A model generated the notes under the pieces. That model saw nothing but the letters and a program-made list of their open reading frames with translations, was not told where the DNA came from and did no database searches. From assembly GCA_028641055.1 (NCBI GenBank), contig CM054057.1, positions 332,412,482 to 332,476,481 on the forward strand: a DNA stretch of 64,000 bases, written 5' to 3'. Both the position numbers and the translations under genes were made by a program. This document shows, one piece after another, positions 1 to 11,841 of the stretch; position 1 is the stretch's first letter, and the number at the start of each line of letters is the position of its first letter. This stretch comes from Alopecurus myosuroides (Eukaryota > Streptophyta > Magnoliopsida > Poales > Poaceae).

Positions 1-1289
1 TTCCTTTTCAGATTGTGCTTATTTGCTTTATTTGGAGTCTGTATGAAGAGTCCATGATCATTTCAAATTCGGGACTTCTGCCAGTCCAAACCAAAACTTT
101 ATTTCCTTGATGGCACCACCTTGTTGTTTTCCTCGGCAGCAACTTTATTTTCCGTTCCTCCCGCTTGTGCTCTTGCCTCCCACTCGTCCCTCAAGCACTT
201 GTGGTGAAATATCTTTAATGTTTTCCTCTTGTTTCATGTTATTTTTCAGAAGCCCATCCTTTTTTTCTAGCATGTCTGGAGGTCCTCCCCCACCAATGTT
301 TGTGTTATCAATAAACCTAATCATACATTAATGCATAGGTTTAGGTAGTATAAAATTCTTATAAACACAAACATCATATTCAATTAAGATGGAATTCACC
401 TTATAAAAACCATCAATTAAATTCAAAATTTTCTTCCAGCTCAAGCATGAACAAGCATCATATTCCCCTATTATATCCTCATCATGACTTGAGCTATATG
501 ATGACGATTTTGATCACCTCAAATAACCATATTTCTTGATTGCGATTCGTTTGATTGTGATTCGTTTGGTGAAGCCAGCACGATACAATAGTTTGGCTCT
601 TACCCCGGGTATACGATGGTTTAATTAAATATCTAAACAATAATGTGGCAGGTTGGTGACATAGAGGATTGGTCGGCTCTGGATGCATGCATGCATGGTA
701 GATGATTTTTCTCGTGAGATGTCCAGCAGCCGGGCGACTCAGGGAGCACCCGCTCCACCCTCTCTTCCACCTAGGATTTTAGTGATGTGACAAGTGTTAT
801 AGCCTGCTGACTAGACCTTATTATACTTGCTCTTACGAGATCGTCAGCGATGGCGCCGATGCGATCAAAGGTAATTAAAGGCCGGCCTTCTTCAGAACGG
901 AGGTTAAAATAGTCTGGTCAAGAGTCTAATTGTCTGACTAATGTGCCGCGCACTGCACGTGCTACTCACACCTCGTAGTACTAGGAACCATAGTTAAGCA
1001 TCTAACATCAGCAGATGCAGAGCCAAAAACAATATAAATGAGAAGAAAATGTATAAACAGGTGGAAGTACTCAACATCAAGATGAACTACGAAAAGATTC
1101 TAGCATTCTGTGCATAAGGGGCCCTTTTTTAGGTCCCTTTCCACACACCGTTAGATTATTATCATGCGTCCCAAATCACTGCAGAGTACTTTGATATTTT
1201 AGCTCCCAATTTTCAGAATCAACCCACGCTATCGTGGTGATCCACTTAAACGAAGTGGTATATCGCGTTGCCCCTAGTTTTCTCTATAA
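1..1289. other. Left flank without recognised gene
   Basis: AT-rich sequence with only short unsupported reading frames. I found no domain, no terminal repeats and no clear exon. A short frame at 851-871 followed by GTAATT could be read as a tiny exon with a splice donor, but nothing links it to the gene downstream. Confidence 0.4.
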
Positions 1290-1653
1290 CTAGAAGAATA
1301 CCCCGCACGTTGCAGCGGGTATCTCTTTAAAAAAAATATTCTATAAACGAAATGGGTATAATATGTATGAAATATTCCATTATCAAGATTCAATTGATCA
1401 CATAATCAATATACTAAATTTAATTCGTGTGAAATTGTTGTATATTTTGAGAAATAAATATTAGTGACATGGATAATTATATGGTTGAAAAAAGATGGTA
1501 TGGTTATGTGGCATAAAATATATAAAATCACAATTATTAGTGGAGATGACATGGTTAAAATGGTGGGTGATATGGATAGATTGCATGTTGAGATAGAAAA
1601 ACCATATATGCATCTTAGCGAGTTTTATCTTATAAGAAGTATAGATAGATAGA
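1290..1653 (-). mobile_element. Non-autonomous Helitron, about 364 bp
   Basis: Read on the minus strand, the element begins TC (TCTATCTATCTATACTTC) near 1653. It ends in a GC-rich hairpin, CCCGC then TGCAACGT then GCGGG, about 13 bases before CTAG at 1293-1290. The neighbouring host base on each side fits insertion between A and T without target duplication. These are the Helitron hallmarks: 5' TC, subterminal 3' hairpin, 3' CTRR, A/T insertion. The interior is AT-rich and codes for nothing, so it would depend on a Rep/helicase supplied elsewhere. The 5' end could be 1645, 1649 or 1653 because of the GATA repeat. Confidence 0.7.
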
Positions 1654-1841
1654 TTACCCAAAAAAATGTCACTGCCGGTTGAAAATTTCTTGCCGTGTAC
1701 GGGGAAATAGATGGTTCTTTGCCAAATTCAGGTACAAACTACAAAGTGTATATTCAGCACAATCGCATTGATAGAGCCAGGCAACCAGCCAACGATGCCC
1801 GAATACATTGACGAGAAGTTTCTTAATTACTCCACTTACTA

Positions 1842-3041
1842 TTGTGTCGACATTACGCAGATGTGGCAGCACCAAGAAGCAAGTTAATCTGCAATTTCAG
1901 CAGCGAGCGCATGAACATCTGCGCCATGAAAGGCGACATCCGCATGCACAGCAAATCCGCCACCGTCTACGTGGTCGCAGCTTCCGACGACAGCTACCGG
2001 ACGGAGAACGGGACGGTGGTGATCCGCCCATACCCGCGCAAGTGGGAGATACACTCGATGCAGGCGGTCCGGGAGATCACCATCCGCTCAGGCGCCACCG
2101 ACCCCGCCCCGCCACGGTGCACGGTGACGCACGACGTCCCTGCGGTGGTCTTCTCCACCGGTGCCTACAGCAGCAACTTCTTCCACAGCATGACCGACAT
2201 CGTCATCCCCCTCTACAACACGGCGCGGGAGTATGACGGCCACGTCCAGCTCGTGGCCACAAACTACAACCGCAAGTGGATCTCCCATTTCCGGCACGTC
2301 CTCGCCGCGCTCTCCGTCTATCCTGTCATCGACTTGGATGCCGACGAAGCCGTGCGTTGCTTCCCGTCGGTGGTCGTCGGCACCGAGAGCCACCAGGAGC
2401 TAGGGATGAACCCTGCCCTCTCCAGAAAGGGCTACACGATGATGGACTTCCGGGACTTCCTCCGGGAGGCCTACTCGTTGAAAAACGCGTGGGCGACCAC
2501 CGCGAACCTGAGCTCCGGGCAGAGGCCTCGTCTCGTGATGGTGCTGCGCCGGCACTCGAGGGCGATCATCAATGAGGCGGAGGCCATAGCGACCGCCACA
2601 GAGGTCGGGTTTGAGGTGGTGGCCACGGGGCCGGAGATGGTCAGGGACATGGCCAAGTTCGCGGAGGTGGTGGGCTCGTGCAACGTGATGGTGGGCGTGC
2701 ACGGCGCCGGACTCACCAACATGGTGTTTCTGCCGTACAACGGCACGGTGATGCAGATCATCCCGTGGGGCGCGATGAAGTGGCCGTGCTGGCACGAACT
2801 CGGCCGTCCGGTGCCGGACATGGGGCTCCGGTACGTCGAGTACGAGGTTACCGCCGAGGAGACGACGCTCAAGGATGTATACCCGAGGGACCACGTCATC
2901 TTCACCGACCCTATGTCCGTACACAAACAGGGATTCGACAAGGTGTGGAAGATCTTCCTCGACGGCCAGAACGTCATCCTTGACATCGACCGCTTCAGAG
3001 GGGTCATGCAGCAGATCTACCAGTCCGTCACCATCACATAG
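1842..3041 (+). CDS. Glycosyltransferase family 61 catalytic domain (partial, N-terminus missing)
   Basis: GT61 (DUF563) enzymes are Golgi type II membrane proteins that add xylose or arabinose to cell-wall xylan in grasses. The frame of 399 residues is open throughout and GC-rich, as grass genes often are. Near the start it has the GT61 cysteine-rich segment (KLICNFSSERMNICAMKGD). At about residues 283-300 it has the signature GVHGAGLTNMVFLPYNG, followed by QIIPWG. Full-length members have about 450-580 residues with a membrane anchor and stem; here both are absent. TTACGCAG at 1853-1860, behind a pyrimidine-rich stretch, is a good splice acceptor and opens the frame in phase 1. This is therefore probably a last exon, and the ATG at 1842 would be intronic. 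No upstream exon with an anchor is visible. It is either a gene whose first exon lies outside the window or a 5'-truncated copy. Donor sugar cannot be told. Confidence 0.8.
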   Translation: MCRHYADVAAPRSKLICNFSSERMNICAMKGDIRMHSKSATVYVVAASDDSYRTENGTVVIRPYPRKWEIHSMQAVREITIRSGATDPAPPRCTVTHDVPAVVFSTGAYSSNFFHSMTDIVIPLYNTAREYDGHVQLVATNYNRKWISHFRHVLAALSVYPVIDLDADEAVRCFPSVVVGTESHQELGMNPALSRKGYTMMDFRDFLREAYSLKNAWATTANLSSGQRPRLVMVLRRHSRAIINEAEAIATATEVGFEVVATGPEMVRDMAKFAEVVGSCNVMVGVHGAGLTNMVFLPYNGTVMQIIPWGAMKWPCWHELGRPVPDMGLRYVEYEVTAEETTLKDVYPRDHVIFTDPMSVHKQGFDKVWKIFLDGQNVILDIDRFRGVMQQIYQSVTIT

Positions 3042-3083
3042 ATTCACTTTTGCTCTGCTTCGTTGTATTACTTTGCAATTTTC

Positions 3084-3089
3084 AATAAA
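3084..3089 (+). terminator. Poly(A) signal of the GT61 gene
   Basis: AATAAA 43 bases after the stop codon, in a T-rich 3' flank. It is the expected plant near-upstream element. Confidence 0.5.
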
Positions 3090-3206
3090 GTTTATCGGAG
3101 ATTATTGGTAGTCACGTTTATGGAAATTAAATTAGCTCTGGCAAAATGGCAAGGGCTTGTTTGCATAAGCCATAGCACGTATGTTCGTTCCAAAGAGGCC
3201 TTGTAA

Positions 3207-3229
3207 GAGCATGTACATCGTTGAACGCT
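3207..3229 (+). mobile_element. Tourist-like MITE, left fragment
   Basis: GAGCATGTACATCGTTG preceded by TAA (3204-3206). It is the inverted complement, with a few mismatches, of the sequence ending at 53211, which is followed by TAA. TIRs with a 3-bp TAA target duplication indicate a PIF/Harbinger-type MITE. Element A interrupts it after 23 bases. Confidence 0.65.
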
Positions 3230-4337
3230 TGAAAGAACATTTTATTTACCTCTAGTTTGTTTTTGTGTATTAGGTAATTATTTCTTGAAAGCATTGCACT
3301 CAAAATACAAAGAAGAGCAAGATCTTGCATGTTTGTGAAAAGCAGGCCGGAGACTCCGTGGTTCTTGGCCGGAGACTCCGGTGTGAAACTCCGGAGTATC
3401 CGGGCTCTGGGCAACTGGAGACTCCGGTTATTTGTTGTTTTTGGGAAACTCGCCTATGCCCCCTCCGGAGTGTGGCCGGAGTATCCCCAGAGACTCCGGT
3501 CTATTTGTTCTGCGACTTGATGAAACTCACAGATCGCCTCTCCGGAGTTAGGCTGGAGTCAGCCCGGAAACTTTGAAAGTTTCCGGCCCAGGACGGAGAC
3601 TCCGGCCCTCCAGGCCGCTAACTCTGGTGTTAGTTGCTATGCAGCGACTAAGTTTGAGAGGGCGTATAAATACCCCACTCCATCTTCAACCCAAGGCAGC
3701 TCCTAGCTCGTCCAGAAAAGCAAGTCTACCGTTGTTGAGCTCACCAAAAGCAAGAGATATCTCAATCGCTCCACCCAAACTTGTTGATATTTGGAGGATT
3801 GAAGAAGAAGGCCCCGATCTACATGTTCACTGGACCGTTCTTCATTTACCCCTCATCCACTTGAGGTTTGAGCCTTATTACTCACTTGTGTTTCTTGTAA
3901 CAGATTCGTGGTGATTTTGGGAGCCCCCAATTTAGTTGTGGGTGTGTGTGCCTAAGCTCATTGTAAAGGCACCGGATTCCGCCTTGAAGGATTCCAATAG
4001 TGGAAGGTGAACTAGGCCTTTGTGGCGAAGTTCATCGGAGAGTAGGATGAGACCTTTATGGCGAAGCTCACACCCCTTCAACGAGACATACTCCCCTAAA
4101 AAGGAAGAACTCGGGAATACATCCTTGTCTTCGTGTGCTTCCACTTCGGTTCCTTCTATCCTTTAGCTTTACTTTGTACTTGTTTCTTGCTTAGTCTAAT
4201 CCTTGTCATATAGGTAAATTCACCTTAGTTGCATATCTAGAGAATTTACCTGTGTGTCAAGCCTAAATCGAAAAGGTATTAAAATCTAGAAGTAGCACCT
4301 ATTCACCCCCCCTCTAGGTGCCGATACGATCCTTTCA
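3230..4337 (+). repeat. 5' LTR of element A
   Basis: 1,108 bp, TG...CA. It contains a TATA box (TATAAATA, 3665-3672) and, at about 3340-3605, a dense cluster of CCGGAGT/ACTCCGG motifs. It is about 96 bp shorter than the 3' LTR. Two gaps are evident: roughly 50 bp missing near 3265, and about 30 bp missing near 3868 where the 3' copy has an imperfect palindrome. Confidence 0.9.
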
Positions 4338-4339
4338 AT

Positions 4340-4351
4340 TGGTATCAGCGC
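4340..4351 (+). promoter_or_regulatory. Primer-binding site of A (initiator-tRNA-Met type)
   Basis: TGGTATCAGCGC lies two bases after the LTR. The canonical plant Copia site is TGGTATCAGAGC, so there is one mismatch. Confidence 0.85.
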
Positions 4352-4389
4352 CTCAGCTCTTTATTTCGGGATTTACCACATAAGATAGT

Positions 4390-5424
4390 ATGGGTAACGA
4401 AGAGGGTGCAGCTGGTGTGTCCGGCACTTTGGCAACCATGGAGGATCTCAAGAATATGGAAACATCCTTTATTTCTTCCATGGATGCTCGAATGACATGT
4501 TTGACATGCTTGCGCAATTCATGAAAGTCAAAGACACCGAGCCCTCTCTTACTATAAAGGTGTCCACCTCAAAGGAAAAGGGAGGGGATGAACAACATAA
4601 AAATGAGGTCCCTCCTAAAACTTTGAATGGGAAGGAGGAGTACCATGAGGTCCCTCATTGGTACTCACCCAACCCACCTATTCCACCCCTCATATAAACA
4701 ATAGAGGTGATCCACCTAAGGTTCATGCATCTTCTTTTTCTCAATTGCAATATTTGATGAAATCTCATTTGAATAGTTCTTGCATTGAGCTATGGAGAAT
4801 CATTGAAGTTGGATACAAGGCAGTTGATCCTAACAACTTGACAAGAAGAGAGGTGGTTGATTGCTAAATAAATGTCGTGGATTTGCACGTGCTCCAACAA
4901 ACCGTGGGAGAAAAGTTCATATGCCATACATCCAACAATTCTTTACCGCCAAAGAAACATGGGATGCTCTTATCACCATGTTTGTTGGAAATGAGAGTAT
5001 GAAGAGAAATAGATATGCTTCCTTGAGAAATGAGGCCGAAGGGTTCTATATGAATGATGGTGAAAATCATGAAGACATGTATCGAAGGCTCAAGACCATT
5101 TCCACTTCCTTTAGTGGCCTCGATGGCACACATATTAATGATGCTTGGATCAAGAGGGAGTATGTGAATGCCCTGGTGCCATTTGAGACCGTTGACTTGA
5201 AGAGTCTCCAAGGAAGACACAACTACCATCTCATGTCTTCCAATGAAGTTATGAAAGAAATGGAATCATTTGAAGTAGTCGCCAAGTTTTCTCAAGACTC
5301 TCGTGCTTGTGCTATCGGAATGCACAAAGGAGACTCTCTTGATTTGAAGGCCAAAGTTGTGACCAAAGTGGTGATACAAGAAGATGAGGCTAACTCGGAA
5401 GAGAAGGTGGATCGTCTGAAACCC
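4390..5424 (+). pseudogene. Element A gag, first part (UBN2-like), broken
   Basis: It starts MGNEEGAAGVSG at 4390. The frame breaks near 4495, and the reading resumes in other frames at 4497-4697 and 4861-5424. The last piece has the UBN2 gag pattern of Copia elements: FTAKETWDALITMFVGNES, then NEAEGFYMNDGENHEDMYRRL about 20 residues on. UBN2 gag builds the particle that packages element RNA. At least two frameshifts make it non-functional. Element B cuts it after 5424 and it continues at 19043. Confidence 0.75.
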
Positions 5425-7101
5425 TGATGCATGTAAAATGCATAGATGAATTTTGCATATTTTCACATGGTTTTATATTACATATTGCATCATATAAGGG
5501 TATAACTCAATGTTTTATAGTATTTTGGGGTTAAATTACAAAGTCCCCCAACTTTTATGGAATTAACCCTGCCTGTCAGAAACCCCGTTTTCTATATTTT
5601 TGACGTTTCATGGGGCAAACTTCCGCGAAATCACCTGAAAATCTGCGGGGGTCATTTTCTTGGAAGGAGAAGACTTGCGGGCGAAGGATCCACGAGAATT
5701 GGGCAAGGAGGCCCAAAAGAGGACCCTCCACGCGGCCAGATTCCTTGGCCGCGTGAGAGGCCCCCTTTTGGCCCCTGTGGCCACAATTCCTTCCATCTTC
5801 GACTTATCGACTCCGTTTTGACCTAAAACCGGCTATAAAAAGGGTCCCCCGTACCCTTACGGAGAGGAGCGCCGCCGAAACACCGAAACACCGAAACAAA
5901 GACCAGAAGTTCCAGATTGGAGGGGGGAAACTCCGGCGGGGCGCCGCCGGTGTGATCTCCTACCCCTCCAACGTCATCTCCATCGACATCTCCATGAAGA
6001 GGGAGTAGTCCACCCTAGGGCTATGGGTTTGTGGAAGTAGCACTTGTATCTCTCTCTCTATGTGCTTCACTAATTAGATCCGTATGAGCTGGCTCACATG
6101 ATTACGGGCACCGTTGTAATTCCTATGTGGTGGATCTTTTCTATGAGTTATTGAATCCGAGATTGCAATTGTTTCTCTTGAGTTATTTGAGTAGATGTAT
6201 CTTATGTACCCCGTTCTTATTTGCTAGCTTTGATCAATCTAGTTCTTGAGAGCGTGTGTGGGGTGATGGGTGCATTAGTTGGAGTAACGGGGGGTGGCTA
6301 GTGCTGTGAAAGTGACAGAAGTTCAACGATCCACTTAGGTTTTGTTAAACCTTTCTTAGTTACCTCATTAGGGATAAAAAGGAGTACCTTGTTACCGGGG
6401 ATTTGAAGTGACACTAATCAATCTCCATGACTAGATCTAGAAAGTTCTTACTTCAACTTCATGTCACATTGCTTAAAGCTATACTCTGGTTTTTCCTTAA
6501 TTATCGAGGTGTTATGATTTATTTCGCATCTTGGTGGAGTATAAGAGGGATCATTATGACCGTAGAGATCTCTATGCTAGGACGTGATGCCCATATGAAA
6601 GTACTCAATGTTAAACATGTTATTGTAATATCACATGTAATTGTTTATGTCCACCGTCTACCACTTTATTTGAGAGAATGCAAGTGTGAAACCATGAACC
6701 CCGGTCATATTTTAAATATAAGAAAACACTCTAGTTACTTTGCTGCAATTTACTTTACTTGCACTTTACTTTACTTGCATCTCCAATTCGAATTTACATT
6801 ATCTCCATCACCACTTGCATCACAAAAATACAAAACCAATCCATTGCATATTTATTTTCTCATTTGCATTTAGTAGTAGATTTAATTATTGCACATTTAC
6901 TTTCAGTTTTGCATTGCAATTTAGAAGTCTCACACCTTGTGCTTGACAACCACTTGGTGAGGTTGAGGGCACAAAATTCTCTACTTGTTTGCAGGATCCT
7001 CGAGGAAGCTTGGAAGACAACTGCTGAAATACTGGCTCCCCAAGAGTTCGATATAAACCCTCGAGTCACCCTCTGCACTTGGAGTCTCAACCTAGCCATC
7101 A
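5425..7101 (+). repeat. 5' LTR of element B
   Basis: 1,677 bp, TG...CA. It has a TATA box (TATAAAAA, 5834-5841) about 60 bp downstream of the conserved palindrome at 5710-5773, so the palindrome sits in the likely promoter. The 3' part is AT-rich with repeated TTTACTTGC words. Confidence 0.9.
5710..5773 (+). repeat. Conserved palindrome, copy 1 (B 5' LTR)
   Basis: Core 5729-5755 is CACGCGGCC, loop AGATTCCTT, GGCCGCGTG: a perfect 9-bp stem. An outer arm pairs CCAAAAG-type with CTTTTGG-type sequence. The same module occurs in every LTR of B and C and once inside each C element. Confidence 0.85.
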
Positions 7102-7111
7102 AGCGTTTTTC

Positions 7112-7129
7112 TGGCGCCGTTGCCGGGGA
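7112..7129 (+). promoter_or_regulatory. Primer-binding site of B (tRNA-Asp type)
   Basis: TGGCGCCGTTGCCGGGGA, ten bases after the LTR end. It matches the primer site that Athila-type Gypsy elements use. Confidence 0.8.
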
Positions 7130-7459
7130 GCCATAGGTGAAGGAGTTGTCCAAGGGAGCTCACAAGAAGTCTTCATCACCAACAAGGTGTGCAAACACCT
7201 AAGCTTGTGGAGGTTGCACCTACGTGAGTACCGTCCTTTCTATCTCCACCTTCTTTCAAGTAGATTGTTTTGTTTCTTGTCTTGTTTTTGTTTTGTCTTG
7301 TTTTTGTTCTTGTTTTTGTTTTGTCTTGCATATTTTATTTTAGTTTGCATTTTAGCTTTGCATTTAGTTATCTAGTTTATTTTAGTATTTCGAATTTGCC
7401 TAGTTACTTTACTTTTCAGTTTTGCATAAAAAATTAAAAACTACATAAAAACTGTTAAA

Positions 7460-9475
7460 ATGGGGGATAGAACTAAATTAAGTGACTACACAAATACACC
7501 CAATGACCAATTCATTGCTAGGCCAATTACTACACCTGAAATACAAGCTGAAAGCTATGAAGTAAGTCCTAGTTTATTGAATTTAATTACTAGAGAGCAA
7601 TTTGGTGGTAGTGCTATGGAGGATGCCTCTATGCATCTTCATGATTTCATGGAAATATGTGATATGCAAAAATTTAAAAATGTGGAAAGTAGTGTTTTAA
7701 AACTGAAATTATTTCCTTTTTCACTTAGAGGAAAGGCTAAAGAATGGTTACTTTCACTACCTACAGCTAGTATAAAGTCTTGGGATGATTTAAAATAAGC
7801 TTTCATTAAGAAATATTATCCTCCCGTTAAAATTTTGCAAAATAGGAATAATATCCTCTCATTTAGGCAAAATGATAATGAACATGTAGCCATGGCATGG
7901 GATAGAATTAAATTAATGCTTAGAACATGCCCATCACATGGAGTAAATGAATGGACCATACTACACTCTTTTTATAATGGTCTAAACTACATGTCTAGAA
8001 ATATACTTGATTCTGCTGCTGGAGGTGCCTTTATGAGTAAAACTGTAGGTGAGGCTAAGAGCATATTAGAAAGCATATTGCAAAATTATAGTAAATGGAA
8101 TACTGAAAGAGCACCCAATCCCACTAAGAAAATAAACTCAATTGAAGAAACCAATGATTTGTCTTCTAAAATGGACACTATTCTTGCTTTTATTAATAAA
8201 CAAAATATGGAGAATGTGCCTTTGCAGGAGCTAGTTGGTAGTAATTCTGAAAGTGTGGATGTTAATTTTGTTAGGAATTATGGTAGCAATGGTTTTGGTA
8301 ATGCTTACAATTCATATAGTAAACCTCCTTATGTGCCAAATAAACCTTTTGTTCCATATCCTAATGCTAATGAAAATAAGTGGAAGCCTTCTAGTGAAAT
8401 TTCTGAATTTAATAAATTGCTTATGGAACAAGTTGCTAGTCACAATGCTATGATACATGAGTTAGATAAGTCTATTGCATCCATTAGTAGTGATATTAAA
8501 GGATTGCAACTTCAATCCTCGAATTTAGATAAAGCATTGTCAAAATTAGCTGATAATCAAGCAACTCTATTAAGCATGTCAGCAGGAAAGCCACAAGCAC
8601 AACCTAGTGTAGGAATGAATTCTATTACTATTTCTGCTCCTATTATTTAAAATATTGATCATATTGCTGAGAATACAAGTGAGCATGTCCCTACTAGATT
8701 AGAAGAAACTTTGAATGAAATAGTGAAGTACCCTGAATATTTACTTCCATATATGTCTTATCTTGCTAGCAAAGATGAAATTAGTCCTCATGAATCAAGC
8801 ATGCTAGCTAAATTAGAGAGTAAAGTAGAGGAAATTATGATGCTTACTGAAATTAAGGATCCATTGCTTGATTTAGAAAAAAGTAGCTTGCAAGAACTTA
8901 TTGCTACTCTACAAAAATTTGCTAGTGATCCCACTATAAATGTTAATCAACCTGGCTTTGGATCTTATATTGCTAATCATGTCTTGCAAGAAATAATTGC
9001 TAGGTACAAGAATGAGGCCATGATACCTCCTAAGCTTGGGGATGCATGGATCCCCAAGTTGCTAGTTTCAATTGGAAAAGAAATTCACCATGCTATGTTA
9101 GATCTAGGTTCTAGTGTATCGGTACTCTCTAAAGAATTATATGAATTGCTAGAACTAGAAAATTTAGGAAAGTGCTCAAATGAATTTGTCCTTGCTGATA
9201 ACTCTACTAAACATGCTATAGGACAAGTAAAATATGTTATGATTGAATTGCACATGACTTTTGTACCCGTTGATTTCATTATTATGGATATGGGGGATAA
9301 ATCCCCTAGTCCTATTATTTTGGGTAGACCTTTTCTTCGTACTACAGGTGCAATCATAGACTCCAAGGAAGGGAATGTCAAGTTTCAGTTCCCTCACAAG
9401 AAAAGCATGGAGCACTTCCCAAGGAAGAGGGGCACGCTGAAGAACAAGCTCCCTCATGAGCTTTATCCCTCTTGA
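7460..9475 (+). pseudogene. Element B gag-protease polyprotein with two in-frame stops
   Basis: One frame runs from MGDRTKLSDYTN at 7460 to 9475 (about 671 residues), broken only by TAA at 7796 and TAA at 8648. Each stop sits where CAA (Gln) would fit, consistent with C-to-T decay. Residues ~50-200 form the retrotransposon gag domain (LKLKLFPFSLRGKAKEWL, then SWDDLK and AFIKKYYPP). The middle is a spacer with heptad-like stretches. Residues ~530-640 are an aspartic protease of Athila type, with the catalytic region MLDLGSSVSVL and the later motif IILGRPFL. Gag packages the RNA and the protease matures it. There is no CCHC knuckle and no pol after it. C1 and C2 carry a homologous, more acidic polyprotein. 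Confidence 0.8.
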
Positions 9476-11841
9476 TTATCAAGTAAGTAAAGCCTAGCTA
9501 TATGGCTATAAAGAAAGCGCTTTACGGGAGGCAACCCGGTTGTTCTTGTTTGGATTTTCCTAGTATCCTTTTGCTGTCTCAAGAGATTAGTTTTTTTATT
9601 TTAATTCTGAAGTTTTCAATAAAGAGTCAAGTCAAACCCATTTGGACTTATAAGTTGCTATCCTAGTGCATGAAATTTCTGTTTCAGCACGAGTCTGCTC
9701 ACCGTATGATTTTACGTTTTTTATTGGTATGTCGGATTGAGCCATTTTTTTAGTATGTTCTGCAACTTTTCGTCCTCTGTAAGCAAAAAAATTGCATTAA
9801 TTTTTTGACGAGTCTAGTTTAGGAAAAAACGTTCCTTTTGCTTCTGTTGCTTTTCTGGACAGATTCTGCCTTCTTTTGTTTTATACACTCTTTGGGCTTG
9901 GGAATCGAATTTCCATGATTCTTTCAAGCAAGAGAGTGAACATACAACATAATGAACCTTATTTTCTATCTAATGGAGCATTTTATTTGGAATTTTGCAC
10001 AGCAAGCATGTGATTTGTTTGTCCTTGCTAATCTCACCCCACAGAAAAAGAATGGGAGAAACATGTTTTGTGAAATTTTTTTCACAGGAAATAGAGGAGC
10101 TGCGCCTCAAGACATACAAGAATGGTGAAAGACATAAGCTTGGGGATGTGATGAACACCCCAATGGAGCTACACTCTTTTGGTTAGCACACGTCTATTTT
10201 CTGTTTTCTAAGCAAAGCATTTATCGTAGAGACTTGAAGCGTCTAGTTTTTGTTTTTATTTTTGTTTTGATAAGACCACCACCATCATTTTATATGAGAT
10301 TGAGCTACTGAAGTTTGGGGTTGGAATGTATTGGATGATAGTATTATGACTTGGAATAGGGATGCCATGGTTTATTTGAAGAGCTACATATGTTTGCATG
10401 ATTTATAGGCTTTTTATGTGTAGAAATTTGCAATAATGTTGTCTTGAGCTATCTCTTATTCATGTCCTTGATGTTAATTGCTGGTTTATTTCGTTTGTCA
10501 TGAAATGAGTAGTTCTATGGAAATATGCATGCATAGTAGCTGGTCAACTATCTCCCTCTTGCTAGCCCAAAAATTTAAAAATTCCAACAAGTAAAAACTT
10601 GTTTCCAACACTCCTTAGCCAAGTATTTCCAGTGAGTCCACCATATCTTCCCATTAGCTTCATTGCTATTCCGAGTATGTTCACCATGTTATTGTGTTAT
10701 TTATGTTCTAAATTAAGATATTCACTTTATTAATTGTCATGGGTTGAACTTGGGATAGGACTCTCACGAACTTTTGAAGGCACACTTTACTTTTTATGCA
10801 TCTAATAAACATGACCCAATAATGGGAGCCACAAGTTTTGCGTTTGACAAGTGTGTGGTTGGGAGCTAACTATAAACGTGTATCACCGGAAATCTTTCAA
10901 CATTGCACAAAAAAATTACATTTGGTTGATATCATGTACTTTTGTTTTTGGACTCCTGCCATGCCGAAATGAAATAGAGGAATAGTAAGTTTTGATGAGT
11001 AAGTATCTATATGGCTAGAGAAACGCATTGGGCCGCTAACCCAAGCCATGCTTTATCATGGTGGAAATTTACTTACAGCTTGAGTGACTCTGCAACACAT
11101 CCTATAATAAAATAAGAATCTATGCATAATAGTGAATGAAAATAAAAAGGATGATGAGTCTACTCTGTTTGTTCATCTTGTCATTGTAACATGGGCTTGT
11201 TTCCATGTCATGGGGCAAGAGGTACCTCTTTGCGGTTCTCTATGATGTCATTAATACTTATTATGATTGTACAAAGCTTATTAGGAATCTTAAGTTGAGT
11301 AATCATGGAGTAGGTTTTCACACTCACGGGGCATGAGGCTTTTAACCACCTTGTCATTCTCATTACTTCAATACTCACAATTTTAAGATTCTAGTGATAA
11401 AGGGGCAATGAGAGTCCTAGATCAATGGATACCACATTTCAATTAGTAATTTTAGTTGAATAATTTAGAGGCTAAATAAGACTTGATCATGTTTTACCGC
11501 TACTCAATTTTCTCCAAAGTGTCCACCATATTTTCTATTCTCCATTATGCTATTCTTTGACCAATATAGGATTTTATTTTTCATTTTGTGTATGCATTTG
11601 GTCCATAGTGCTTTTATTTCATTATACACTTTGTGACCTTTCATGAAGCATCTTTGCTTGCATATTTGATATTTCTTACAACATGAATTGTATATTGCTA
11701 CTCATTTCTAGTATTAATCATTTGATTATATGTAGATGGATAATCCTCCTTGATATCCCATGGTTGTTTCAATATGCAAAACCCATCTTAGTTTTATCAC
11801 CTTCATACTCGAGGACGAGCATGGGTTAAGCTTGGGGACGT
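9476..11841 (+). other. Element B non-coding region and purine tract
   Basis: About 2.4 kb without a credible reading frame, where an autonomous element would carry pol. About 9490-9540 holds the grass-Athila-like stretch GCTATAAAGAAAGCG followed by GGGAGGCAACCCGGTTG. Segments at about 10960-11080 and 11170-11320 match, on the opposite strand, the region upstream of the C2 3' LTR. A purine-rich AAGCTTGGGGACG at 11828-11840 is the likely plus-strand primer. Confidence 0.6.

Noticed and set aside
107..331. 74-codon frame with hydrophobic stretches that could be the missing GT61 anchor exon
   Set aside because: No GT61 stem-like sequence, poor start context, and no splice donor in a matching phase.
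2088..3047. Long open frames on the minus strand opposite the GT61 exon
   Set aside because: GC-rich sequence gives long shadow frames. Only the plus frame shows a known domain.
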